From the NCBI GenBank assembly GCA_949825065.1, contig OX463854.1, forward strand, positions 15,723,112 through 15,787,111: a stretch of DNA of 64,000 nt, in the 5' to 3' direction. Every line of letters starts with the position of its first letter. Within the stretch, counting starts at the first letter, position 1. Made by a program: the position numbers and the translations under genes. This DNA is from Odontocerum albicorne. Taxonomy: Eukaryota > Arthropoda > Insecta > Trichoptera > Odontoceridae. The notes under the pieces are model-generated. The model made no database searches. It was not told the DNA's origin and saw only the letters and a list, made by a program, of their open reading frames with translations. Below, one piece after another: positions 49,132 to 59,999 of the stretch.

Positions 49132-49984
49132 ACAAAAAAGTGGAGTAAACAGTGTTTGATAAAAATAAATTACATTTGTAAAGACTGCGGATTGAAAAAA
49201 AAGATGCAGAGCAAAAGTTGATTAAATTAGCATTGAGATGTTTCGGTCACTTAGAAGGAATGCCAGATGAAAGGTTTGCAGATAAATAATCTATGGAGTG
49301 GTATAATAGGTACGAAAATTTTGAGAAAGCCTAGGAAAGCTTGACACTGTAAATCAAATTATGGCAAAAGGAAGAGTGAAAAACCTTTATAATAGGAAAG
49401 TATGCAAAGCTAGGTGTATGGATGTGGCAGAAGCGAAAGAGATGTGCCAGGATATAATGAAATGGAGATCCGTTTTATCTGCCTCAGCCAATATGTCCTA
49501 ACATCTCTGAAATATAGAGCAGTTGTTTTGTTATTGAAGAAACTAACTCACCCTTGTAGTTACAATATTTATCTTCAATCTTATTTATTTTTTTAATGTT
49601 CACATAGTTCTACATACCTAAGAAGAACATCATATATCAGCCGTCTTACTAGACTCCTTGCTTGTTCTGAGAAAGGTGACTATCATCCGCAAAATTCACA
49701 TATAAACAATAACACAAATGAGAGCTGCAGTCACTAGTGAAATTTGACAACTATCAGCAAAAAATATATTGGCACAAACATTGAAACGCCTAAAAGCTGG
49801 GCATATTAGCATATAACCCAGTTCGTTGAAATTCTGTAAAAATGTCTTTGTGATTGTTCCTGCGCCGCGGCCCTGCAAATATAAAGTAAACTTAGTCACC
49901 TGTCATACATACACTTCACAAAGCATTTAGCAATCTTGCTGTATCAAATATACTATTTGATTATAAGGCACTTCACATGTATAC

Positions 49985-51630
49985 ATGGGAGAGGAGGAAC
50001 GAAAAATCAGTGATATATGTTGTGTGAATGCAGACCTCAAGGAAAAAATAAGAGACACGCGTCATTTCAGAGGTGTCAATCTAAAAAAACTTACGATATT
50101 TTTGTAACCAATATAGACGTTTTTCAGGAATTGCGCTCTAAAACTAAGAAACTTGGTCTTGGTGAAAGAGAGGTGTGTGAAAAGCTGCAAGGTATTGAAG
50201 AAGCGGAAGAATACTATAAAAAGTTGGAAGCAAGAATTAATGATTAGTGTGAAAGTTTAAATATAGAATATTAATATAATATTATGTTGCTAAAAAAGTA
50301 TACGAAGATGTAAGAGAGAGTGCCAAGGAAAAAAAATCGAGAACGGAGAGAATTTGTAGAAGGAAGATTGAAAAATATTTTGAGTATTAAAAATAAACTG
50401 ACAAAGTGCAAAAAGTTTATGAGAAATACGTAATAAATGGTTCGTTGAAAAATCAAGAAATAATAGAAGACTGTGAAAGAAAGGTTAGTGCTAATGTAAG
50501 ACAAAATATTAAAATCTTCTGGAAGAAAATAAACATAGCTCGTGGAAATTCGAATGCGGGGCGAATGAGGGGAGTGAATTACTCGTACATTTCTGACTGG
50601 AAGAAGGCAACCGCTCTTGAATGGAGCGCAATATGTTAGCTACAGAGCCATCAGTTAATTAAATTTAATACGTAAATATTTTGATTAAGAGTGACAATGA
50701 ATAACTGAAGTATGGGATGCACAATGTCGTCTCCTTGTTTTTTAATTTACACTATTTTATACGTGGTGGAAGAGGTGTAAGAATGAAGGAAATAAATTAA
50801 TACGAACTTATTTATGATAATGTTATGGTTATTTATGGTTGCTAAAAAATGAAGTCGATTTAAGAGATATGATACGTGAGCTGTTTGAGAGACGCCTAGA
50901 AAAATGTTTGAAAATGATTGTAGTGAAATAAAAGGTTATGCTTATAGAAAGATATGTTGTAAAAAGTGTGTGCGGTGTATGAGTCTACTCAGAGAAGCTG
51001 GAGTTGGTTGACGAGTTCTATTATCTGGGGAGTATGTTTCGTGTGATGGGTAAGTTGAAAGGTACATTAAAAAAAAGAGTATTGACGGAAACAATTTAAA
51101 GGGAGCACTCAATGTAATATGCAATAACCGCGCTATATCAAAATTAGCAAAAAATACGATACATAATAGTGTGTTGGTGCCCACATTGACATATAGAAAT
51201 GAAACTTAGATTTGACAGAATAAAGTTGAAACTAAGATTATTGTGTAAACTAAGAGTATGTGTGAAAGAAGGTGGAGTGAAAATATCAGAAATTAATGCA
51301 TACATACATTAATATTTTAAATTAGGGGAAGAAAGGAGTTTTTAGATGATTTGAACACGTGGAGAGAATGAATAACGAATGAATGACTCAGGCAGTATAA
51401 AAGTTAGAAGTGCAAGTGGAAGAGGTGCTGTGGAAGAGGTAAACCAAGATAAACTAGATCAAGTGGATCAGGTTTCGAAAGAGTTTAAAGTAAGAAGTGT
51501 GAATAATGGAAGATTGTGCATGGCGAGATTTATGAATGTGGAGGGGAAATTTGTGTTACTGGAAACTTTAGAAATATGCTTTCTCAGTCTACCCTGCAAG
51601 GGATGCGGCGTGATGATATGTATGTGTGTA
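49985..51630 (+). pseudogene. Longest LINE copy: linker, RT remnants and C-terminus
   Basis: Recognisable in order: the linker between endonuclease and RT (50100-50620: EREVCEKLQGIEEAEEYYKK, DCERKVSANVRQNIKIFWKK); a degenerate RT region near 50710-50900 (GCTMSSPCF-like, then DMIRELFERRLEKCLKM); the VDEFYYLGSMF block near 51005-51045; HNSVLVPTL-like near 51165; and the C-terminal block 51379-51610 (EEVNQDKLDQVDQVSKEF, MARFMNVE). Frames change repeatedly and part of RT between 50640 and 50710 is missing. It is useful as the family reference within this window. Confidence 0.82.
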
Positions 51631-51881
51631 TATTGTATCTATCTTTATTCATTTTACAATTATAAATTTATTATGCAAAACGAGAAAAATAAGACGTTGG
51701 TTATAATTTATAACGCTCGTTCTATCGAACAAACTATAGTTCTTTCAATCTGTTTGGAAGTTAAATGACTTTCGGGAATAATTATGTTAATTGTGACACA
51801 TTCTCATCGTTAAAAGCCTTGTTTTAAAACATTGATAATAATTTATTTTTAACAAACACTGTTTATTCCACTTTTTTTTAT

Positions 51882-51926
51882 GACGGTATAACCCTACCGG
51901 TTTCAAGGCTTTCACCTCATCTTCAG
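51882..51926 (-). ncRNA. Hammerhead-like core, reverse arm
   Basis: Same core as at 49021, within the left arm of this PLE. Confidence 0.38.
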
Positions 51927-51992
51927 GGGAGCGCAAACAAGACTAAATGCTGTTCGAACTGGCACCGATATAGACACTTCAACGGTTGGAGG

Positions 51993-51993
<1 letters not shown>

Positions 51994-52030
<37 letters not shown>
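51994..52030 (+). repeat. Poly-G tract of 37
   Basis: An uninterrupted run of 37 G. The mirror position in the right arm has only 15 C (52543-52557), although the arms are otherwise nearly identical. Confidence 0.95.
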
Positions 52031-52031
<1 letters not shown>

Positions 52032-52217
52032 GAGGGGAAGGCTAGGTATAATTTCGGCCAAGAGCGGGGAGATTTTGGGGAAATAACTATTCAACAGATG
52101 CTCCGATCGGTATACTGACTTAGAAATTTCTAGGGCCTCTAATCTGTCCAATTTATTTCCGTTGCCGCTAATATGTAAGAATTTGGCCACTGTATATACA
52201 CACCACTGTACAGTGGT

Positions 52218-52520
52218 GTGTATAAACTTTTATGTGCTGACTGTGATAATTTCTATATAGGAAAGACAGGAAGATCTTTTGAAAAGAGATTTCGTGAACA
52301 CCAATCTGCCTTAACAAATCCTCTAATTTATTCTGAAATGGCTAATCATTGTCACCGTGAGAATCATACTTTTTCTATCGATGATGCCAAATTCTTACAT
52401 ATTAGCGGCAACGGAAATAAATTGGACAGATTAGAGGCCCTAGAAATTTCTAAGTCAGTATACCGATCGGAGCATCTGTTGAATAGTTATTTCCCCAAAA
52501 TCTCCCCGCTCTTGGCCGAA
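52218..52520 (+). pseudogene. PLE GIY-YIG endonuclease domain fragment
   Basis: YKLLCADCDNFYIGKTGRSF carries the paired cysteines and the YIG motif of the PLE endonuclease, followed by EKRFREHQSALTNP with the catalytic-type Arg and His. EMANHCHRENHTFSIDD and DRLEALEISKSVYRSEHLLN follow, ending LLAEIIPSLP. This is the complete C-terminal half of a PLE protein in one open frame. The RT is absent. The open frame running on into the proline run is only the poly-C tract. It matches the diverged copies at 20774-21110 and 21600-21760. Confidence 0.9.
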
Positions 52521-52624
52521 ATTATACCTAGCCTTCCCCTCACCCCCCCCCCCCCCCGCCTCCAACCGTTGAAGTGTCTATATCAGTGCCAGTTCGAACA
52601 GCATTTAGTCTTGTTTGCGCTCCC

Positions 52625-52669
52625 CTGAAGATGAGGTGAAAGCCTTGAAACCGGTAGGGTTATACCGTC
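52625..52669 (+). ncRNA. Hammerhead-like core, forward arm
   Basis: CTGAAGA, short hairpin, GAAA, CGGTA/TACCG helix and GTC, as in the other five cores. Confidence 0.38.
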
Positions 52670-52769
52670 ATAAAAAAAGTGGAATAAACAGTGTTTGTTA
52701 AAAATAAATTACAATGTCTTTAAACCTCCACAACGTTAATGCCTTAACTATAAACAACATTGATAATGA

Positions 52770-53689
52770 CTTGAATATATCATAATTCCATGGTGTAATA
52801 TAATTCCATTCAATTGAGGTTAACATTTCTGTCACTGGCCGAAATCAACCTTTATTTTTCTTAAAATCGAATTATCTTTTCATTTTATAGTTTTGATGGT
52901 TTACAAAGTTTTATTAAATTTGTTAACATTATTTCTGGAAATTCTCTTAATTTCCTGTTTATGTTTACGTTGTTCATTCTTAATATTGAAAATCACCATT
53001 TCGAAAAAGAATCTGTTTCTTTTAGTAATGCTTTATTCTGCATTGTCATATTAAATCGAATGTTGAAGAAAATAAAAGTGCAGGTGCATTTTTTATCAGA
53101 CATACGAGTATGTACAACTTATTGCTGCATAAAAAAAATAACATTGATTTTGAATCCCATGCAATATCGACACGGTTTAAATTGTTGTTTGTTTTTAATC
53201 GAATTTTAAATCGCATGTCGAGTTTCCATTTTTGTTTTACATTTCACATTTGAAAATAATTTATGGAAATTGAATTTTTCTATGAAATATCTATTTGCAT
53301 CGAAAATATTAACGACTGCACGAGTATGATATAAATATAGTTTGTGGATATACAATTTTATGTGAATTTTCTGGTCAAATACAGTTACCATGGAGTCTGT
53401 ATAAACAAATGTTTTTGGCTAGAATATATCTAAAGCAATTGATAAAGAAAATACGAAGGAGCTGGAGAAAGCAGGTGGAGAATGTTGGCAACTAGAATTA
53501 AATAATACAGCTGGAATGAGCACATATCCAAAAAGAGGATCTGTAGAGCTGAGTGGGGTAGTACTTATTCCAGTTAATGGGCTGTAGATCCTCACAGGAC
53601 GATAAAAAGAAAAAAAAGATAAATGGTTAATCAGAGTGCAGAGTTGATTCTGGATCATTAAGATTCAAACAATGGTATATACGAGTAGG
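52770..53689. other. Anonymous sequence
   Basis: Mostly AT-rich. A segment at 53440-53600 has an open minus frame but no recognisable product and may be a decayed LINE piece. Confidence 0.4.
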
Positions 53690-54060
53690 TACTACTAAAT
53701 AAGCTCCATCCTCGGTATGCTTTAAGAAGCGATTGAAAAAAACTCTTAATTTCTAGTCAGTAATATAACGTGTTTCATTCCTGATTTTTTTCCTTTCCTC
53801 TCCACCGACCATTCCTTTTCCTTTGATTGGTGATATATCACTTTATATGAAAAGGAATGTTCGGGTGATTGTCCATCTTTGTGGGGTTTGTTGGCATATG
53901 CTCACATATGTGTTCATAGATTTCGTGGGGATGGATAGTCATTTGAATGTTTTTTTGCGACAAACTTGCTTCTATTACTTTTTACTAGTTGGTTGGAAGA
54001 GACTGCCGCCTGGCAATAAGACCGCCAGATTGTATTTGCAATAAAAGTATTAAATAAATA
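53690..54060 (+). repeat. LINE tail family copy
   Basis: About 360 bp, co-linear with 55310-55665: GCATGCTTTAAGAAGCG-like start, TAGTCAGTAATATAACGTG, GTTCGGGTGATTGTCC, GTGGGGATGGATAGTC. The terminal hairpin region is GACTGCCGCCTGGCAATAAG, with an AATAAATAAATAA tail typical of retroposons. Confidence 0.82.
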
Positions 54061-54149
54061 AATAAGTGAAATCGTCTGGTCATTTTTTTCACATATTAAA
54101 CAAGGTTTTCGACCTTCCTCACTAAAAAGTAAGTATTTGTTTACACACA

Positions 54150-54600
54150 TACACGTACATACCATCACGCCGTCGGCCTGCCGGGATAAGTAGAGAGTAG
54201 GGAAACCCAGACTTTTCATCGCGACACACATCTTTTGCCTCTTCTTTATTCACATACTTTCTCATACAACTTTACGATTTCTTAGGCTTTTTACATTTCC
54301 TTCTTTCAAAATATCATACACTTGATCCAACCATATTTTGGTCTTTCTCTACCACGCCTTCAACTCACATTTGCACTTAATATTTTATTTTGTTTGTCTT
54401 TCTTCATTCATTCGTTCCACATGTCCAAACCATATCAGAGTGCTCTCTTTCATCTAACTTAACGCATCAGGCTCACGTTTATCCCTAATAAATTCATTCC
54501 GTTTACTGTCATACATTATCATCCCACGTATTCTTCAAAGTGCATGCATTTCTACAGAATTAACTCGGATTGTTTAAGTCTCTTAAGAATATTTTTACAT
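54150..54600 (-). pseudogene. LINE C-terminal fragment
   Basis: Reverse reading gives a MSLMR-type segment, then WFGHVERMNEE-like. KVWLDQVYDILKEGN-like and EEAKDVCRDEKSGFPTL-like segments follow, in broken frames. Confidence 0.75.
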
Positions 54601-54819
54601 TGATTTATCAGCTAGAATTCATACAGGTATTACTGATATCTGATGTTGGAATTGTTTCGGAATCGAAAAATATATATCGTGTGACCGATACCATGCTGTG
54701 TACGAGTATAACGTATCGATAAGTCGAGTTATAGAAGTGAATACTTATTTAATTAATACCAAACAATACGGTTATATTTGCTAAAAAAACCATCGATTTC
54801 CCATTTTTCAGCCATACAG

Positions 54820-54985
54820 CCGGATGTACAGTTGTCTGTTTTCGATTACTTCCACCCCTCAACCTCCCACAAACGCTCAGTTTCACCCCCTGTAGGTCCT
54901 ACCACCGCCACTGCTACCCCCGCCCGCGCGACAGAGATACGCCTGAGGCAATGCGCCGATTCGTTGATAATTAGAATTACAAGCG
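54820..54985. other. C-rich island 11
   Basis: A C-rich block with CpGs (CCCCCGCCCGCGCGACAG) followed by GATAATTAGAATTAC. TE-free. Confidence 0.3.
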
Positions 54986-55309
54986 AGATATATGAGATCT
55001 GATCTTCATGAACGAGAGGTGAATCGAAAGCGAACCAAAATGAAATAAGTCTTGTCTTATGTTGCCTTTATTAAGGATCTTAGTATTAATTGTAAATGTG
55101 ACATAAATTTTGATTTGAACCACAAAGTACAATCTCCGTGTTAAAGTCACTTATTATTATTTTCTCTGAATAATCGGCGTAAGCGTGTATGAGCAGCTTT
55201 CAAAATGTGTTTTTAAAAATCGTATCAATGTCAAGAATATTTAATAATAAATTACTTAATAATTCTACTACTCACTAATCTTAATAATCCTAAATAATTC
55301 TACTACTCA

Positions 55310-55665
55310 ATATAAGACTCGCTCCGTCCTTGGCATGCTTTAAGAAGCGACTGAAAAAACTCTTAATTTTTAGTCAGTAATATAACGTGTTTCATTCCAT
55401 ATTTTTATTTTCTTTTCGTTTTGATTGATGATATCTCACTTTATATGAAAAATAATGTTCGGGTGATTGTCCGTCTTTGTGGGGTTCGTGGGCATGTGCT
55501 CACGTATATGTTTATGAATTTCGTGGGGATGGATAGTCATTTGAATGATTTATGGAACCACGTAACGTGCTTCATTTACTTTTATCTGGTTGGTTGGAAG
55601 AGATTGCCACCTGGCAATAAGCCCGCCAGATTGTATTTGCAATAAAAGTGTTAAATAAATAAAAA
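55310..55665 (+). repeat. LINE tail family copy
   Basis: Second full-length tail copy, about 90% like 53690-54060 by eye. It has a perfect terminal hairpin ATTGCCA-CC-TGGCAAT, then GCCCGCCAGATTGTATTTGC and a TAAATAAATAAAA tail. Confidence 0.85.
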
Positions 55666-55825
55666 TAATCCTCCCCTCGAGATAGAAAGTAAAAACACGG
55701 TCGCGGGGAATCATGTACCATAATTTAATTAGTGGAATAAAAAAAAAGTTTTTTTATTAAATATTATATTATATATGGAGCTCCACAAGGTTTAAGCCGA
55801 AACCTTGAATAAAATTAATATCTAG

Positions 55826-55915
55826 AATTTATTCTTACATATGCATCATATTGATAATTTATTCTTACATATGCATCATATTGATAATTTATTCTTACAT
55901 ATGCATCATATTGAT
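55826..55915 (+). repeat. 30-bp perfect tandem triplicate
   Basis: Unit starts at 55826, 55856 and 55886; units appear identical. Confidence 0.95.
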
Positions 55916-56254
55916 AATTTAAAATATTCTGTAATTATTCTTTAAACATACTCGTACAATTAATCATAAAAATAGTACAAAGCACCTTGACTATGGTGAG
56001 TCGCCTAAAAACAATAAATTTCATCCAAAACCATGAAATATTTCTTTCACAGGATGACAAACAGCACGTTGAGCACGATTGTCAACCTGTGAATGAAAGA
56101 CGTATAAGGTGTTTTACTTTTGCAAGCAGTACAGTTCCTATGTGCAAGGAGATCAAAGTTTCAAGTCGATCGACTGGTTTGATCTGCTGCAGCCTTCCGA
56201 TTGATATTAAAAGCGCCTTTTTTATGTTGATCAATAGCACTTGAATCATTTACG

Positions 56255-56765
56255 ACAATGCTATTATGTATGTTTTGGTGCCAACTTTGTTGTATGCGAG
56301 TGAAACGTGGACTAAGAAAAATATTAACGTGGAGCCGAATAAATGTTGTAGGACTGCGTGTTTTGAGACAAATACATGAAATGACAATGTATGACAGAAT
56401 ACGAAAGAAAGTGATTAGGGATGAATGTGAACTTAAGGGTGATGTGCTGACTAAGATGAATAAGAACACGCTGAGATGGTTTAGACATGTGGAACGAATG
56501 ATTTAAGAAAAACTTACAAAACAGATATATAGTACAAACGTAAGTAGAAGGTGAGGGAGAGGAAGACCAAATAAAGTGGAGTTGGAGCAAGTGAATAATG
56601 TTCTGAATGAAGATTCAGTAGAAAGTCAGAAATCGTAGAAGTTTTATCAGAAAGTATACGAATGTGGAAGAGGCTAAGGATGTGTGTTTCGATATAAGAA
56701 ATTTTGGCGCTCTGTTATCTCTGCCTACCCCGACAAGAAGATAGCGTGATGATATGTATGTATGT
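56255..56765 (+). pseudogene. LINE fragment, thumb to C-terminus
   Basis: It reads CMFWCQLCCMRVKRG-like, RINVVGLRVLRQIHEMTMYD, KVIRDECELKGDVLTKMN and LRWFRHVERMI. The basic block and the ALLSLPTPTRR-like end follow, with stop codons after ERMI and in the C-terminal part. Confidence 0.82.
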
Positions 56766-57372
56766 TTTACGAGTTTACGAGCGACTGAAAAACATAAATT
56801 CAAATGTAATGCAATTTAAAAGTAAAACCGGTCTGGAAGTGTATCCACCAGAAATCGATTCGGGAGCGTTCGCTTGCTTAACTGTTTTCGTTTAGACCAT
56901 GTCCGCCGAGAACAAAAATTAAACTTGTTTATAAAATGCTTTGCTACTTTTCGAGCATTGAAAACGTAATTTCTTAGTTTTAAGTGCAATTGCGGTGCTA
57001 CAAAACTCTACTAAAAATAGCGGCGTTATGTCTTCTAAAAATTCTCTCAGATCAATTAGTTTCAACTTCGTAATCTATTCTAGACACCGTCAGAGATGCC
57101 TAAATTATATATTTTGAAACAATACGCTACCTTCGAAAAATATATCAAGAGAAAACAAAATGATGTACCTAAAGCTTAATACGGGCGGATAAACACGCGT
57201 ATTAAATATACATCTACGTATTAAATTTGTAAAACACGTCGGGATGAGTCGAACTGTGGGTTTTCAATATAAAATTCAACCATGCGTTAATTTAGAGTTT
57301 GATTTTCTGATAACATGAATTTATTAATTAATGCTTCTTTAATAAAACAATCTACTGCGAGGAATCGTATGT
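56766..57372. other. Anonymous sequence
   Basis: No gene or repeat was recognised between the LINE tail and the transposon target duplication. Confidence 0.4.
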
Positions 57373-57380
57373 ATGTACAT

Positions 57381-59735
57381 TAGGGTGTCCCTTATTTGGT
57401 CAAAAAAAAAATGCGATTTTTTTGCTCTCACCCCCTAAATATTTTCCATTTGGTTTGATTTACTCAAAAACAAAATTTTATCACAATAGGATGACGTTAA
57501 CCCGTGCCGACTTGAGCGCCAAATTTGAACGTTAGGAATTATAGGTTTATTAGTTCTAAGTCAGTGTAAAAACTATTGATGAATGTATAATATCTAACTT
57601 TCTTTTAATTCAATACATTTTGGCTCTTTAGAGTGCACTATGGTTTTTATGTATTCTTGTGGATACTTTATTTTCAGTATTTCTTTCTTAAAATCTGGGT
57701 ATGGTCTACGATGTTCTTGAACACAACGCAACACAAATTTCTTTTGCTCCTCATCGACTGTCAATAGTCCATGAAAATCTTGCATTAATTTAACACGTCA
57801 TTCAACAGTCATTAACAGCTTTTAACTCCTTAACTATCATTTTAGCTTCTTAATATGAAGTGTTGCTCATCCATGTTGAAGGATTTTCTTGAATAAAACT
57901 AGTATCCATCTTCAGGCGAGAGAACAGATCTCTGCTCTTAGTTGACACGAAGTCGTCTATTGTTTTCTCGGAAATGAAGATAATTTTAGTTTTTTTTTGC
58001 AGTCTCCTCCCAAAAAAAAAAAGAGCTCTTTGAGTTCGCGGCAATCGCCTCTCAGTATTGGTTTATTTTATTTACTTTCATAGAAGTCTAACACTTCCTT
58101 AATTTCCAACTCATTGAAAAATACTTCCACATTCTTTATGCCACTTTGAAAATTATTTGCATTGACACTTTTCCAGCTCTCCCTTAAATGTTTAAAAAGA
58201 GGTATGTCAGGACTGCTTATTACATCATGTACTTTGCATTCAAATACACATCGTAAAAAAAGTTCATATATATGATGACGGCACAGGAAAAACAACTCTC
58301 TGTCCAATATTTGTTCAAGTAAGACACATGCCCACTTAAAACAACCAATGTTTGAGGCATTTGTGTCGCTGCAGAGAATTTGTACATTGTCTTCTCTACC
58401 CCAATACGTTATTGCATCCCAAACAGCGTTCGCTTGCTCTTTACCAGAAGCATTCTGTAATTTTGGAACGCTGATGAGCTGCTCACTGTCCCCAAATGTA
58501 TCAACGATTGGAAGTCTTTCTTCTTTTGGATCCCTGACATTTAATGCGGGCAACAATTTATCATCCCAATGAAAAGTAAGAATTGCAGGGATATTATTCT
58601 TGAAAGCCGATTTAATTATTTCAGAACGTTCTCTTCCCTTCATCTGGCTGATTCGATGAATAGAAGATTTATTAATCAATAGCTCTTCGGTATTGTGGCC
58701 AAGTGTATCTGGTGTCGCCTGAAGGATGTATACAGAATCTCTTACACTCAGCTGACGTCTATCCAAAGCAGCCACTAATTTTGTAGTAATAAAATCAGTG
58801 GTACCTCTCCTCGCTGCATTCTGCATTGATGTACTCTCAAGACTCACCAACATCGATTTCATCTGAACTTGGAAATGCCTTATCTGAATCTTCAGATGAT
58901 GGAAAAGGAGGTACACTAGAAGATGTAGATACTGCACATTGTTGTTTCTCGTGCCTTTTCTCTTTTTCTAATTTTCTTTGCCTCGCCCTTTTTTCTTTAT
59001 CCGCGAGTTTTCGGCCTACTTCTGATAGGTAGCCTTTACGTCCAGGCTCTCTCTGTTGAAGTAAAAACTTCCTTTCTTTTTCCAACTTTAATGTTTGTAG
59101 AGCATTGGCATGTGCAATATCAAATAAATTGTCCAAACTATTTCTAAACTCCCCTTCACGGCGCTTAAAATTTTTTTTAGAATTTTTTGCATTTTTTTGC
59201 AATTTTCTCCACTCTGAATGCAAGTCAATAAGTTTTTGTGAACAATGGTGAACAGCTCTTGTCGTAATTTTCGCTTTCTCCCAAAATATCACGCACTCAC
59301 GAACCACAAGATTAGCACTTACACTGAAACTTAATTTTACCTCCCGTATGTTATAAAATAAAACTTCCAGCACTTGTCTATTTGTTGGTAACTTGTGCCC
59401 TGTTATTTGGTGTTTTATATATCCTATTAAAAACACACGTTCCCAGGCCTTGCGTAATTGATGTGACATAATGTTATGGTAGCAAGCCAAAAACACATGC
59501 TACACGCTTGATAACAGATAATGAACTGAATGCACTGCACGTGCCACGTACTAGAGACCTGACTTAGCGTGACAAGTTCGGCCATGTTCTTCGTGCGAGT
59601 TCGCGCTCAAGTCGGCACGGTTTATAATGCTTCGATCACAACAAAATTTTTTGTAGACATGTTTTAGAGTCATTCAAACAAAATTGGAGGGTGAGCGTTC
59701 AAAAATTTTGAAGTCGGAAAATAAGGGACACCCTA
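57381..59735 (-). mobile_element. 2.36-kb DNA transposon, 8-bp target duplication, hAT-like
   Basis: Inverted termini TAGGGTGTCCCTTATTT start at 57381 and 59735. The 8-mer ATGTACAT flanks both sides (57373-57380, 59736-59743). A second, perfect 18-bp inverted repeat (CCGTGCCGACTTGAGCGC) sits 115-121 bp inside each end (57502-57519, 59603-59620), a probable internal transposase-binding site. The interior encodes a frameshifted transposase on the minus strand. The 8-bp duplication is the hAT length, but the termini do not begin CA, so the superfamily is left open. Confidence 0.92.
57594..59496 (-). pseudogene. Transposase of the 8-bp-duplication element, frameshifted
   Basis: Two long minus frames abut. 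The first (59496-58837, 219 codons) has a Lys/Arg/Glu-rich coiled region and an acidic-serine end. The second (58937-58068) becomes meaningful only from about residue 33, so one frameshift near 58840-58850 splits a single protein. Landmarks of the second frame: TFHWDDK (residues 121-127), CSDTNASN (189-196) and FLCRHHIYE (217-225). These resemble the Asp-Asn-Ala-Ser-Asn and Cys/His blocks of hAT-like transposases and a family of unnamed proteins I recall from aphids and cnidarians, inferred to be the catalytic core. A deletion follows, then C-terminal pieces in other frames: 58044-57850 (KSRDLFSRLKMDTSFI) and 57785-57594 (FHGLLTVDEEQKKFVL). Not functional as it stands, but only lightly damaged. 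Confidence 0.8.
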
Positions 59736-59743
59736 ATGTACAT

Positions 59744-59999
59744 GAGATGTGGATTATAAAAAAACGGTATTAATCTTGACTGTTTTCCCTTTTATTATAC
59801 TTGCGTAATCTCCATTCTGTAACTAACTTGGTACAGAAAGTGTAATTTATTCTCCATTAATTGTCTCATAAATCCCTGCGATTATTTTTCATCTCTGTTA
59901 CTACATTTGTATTAGTTTCTCTTTAATGAAGGCATCACTTAAAATAAAAGAAAAAAAGGCTCATACAGCAAGGTTTAATAAAAATTAAGGACTTAACTA
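59744..59999. other. Anonymous sequence
   Basis: Short AT-rich stretch with no feature. Confidence 0.4.

Larger units (their letters stand above)
48930..49170 (-). mobile_element. PLE snap-back insertion with 13-bp target duplication
   Basis: A 241-bp insertion is flanked by TACATTTGTAAAG at 48917-48929 and 49171-49183. It consists of two almost perfectly inverted copies of the PLE terminus around a very short centre near 49066-49085, plus the single-copy CTATAAACAATATA end at the left. It is non-coding and appears recent, since the arms are nearly identical. Confidence 0.9.
48835..49490 (+). pseudogene. LINE fragment split by a PLE insertion
   Basis: Left part 48835-48929 reads FRKIREKIMYDKIRNE. 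The right part from 49171 continues with a WFGHLE-like CFGHLEGM and a C-terminal block ending near MEIRFICLSQ. The PLE at 48930-49170 sits between duplicated bases, so the LINE was here first. Confidence 0.75.
51840..52755 (+). mobile_element. PLE inverted composite with 12-bp target duplication
   Basis: A 916-bp insertion is flanked by AACATTGATAAT (51828-51839, 52756-52767). The left arm (51848-52190) is a near-perfect inverted copy of the right arm's distal half (52390-52700). The palindromic junction TACACACCACTGT/ACAGTGGTGTGTA lies at 52195-52224, followed by the GIY-YIG coding piece. Confidence 0.9.

Noticed and set aside
51912..52190. 92-codon frame with a proline run
   Set aside because: Reverse reading of the poly-G tract and PLE arm, not a protein.
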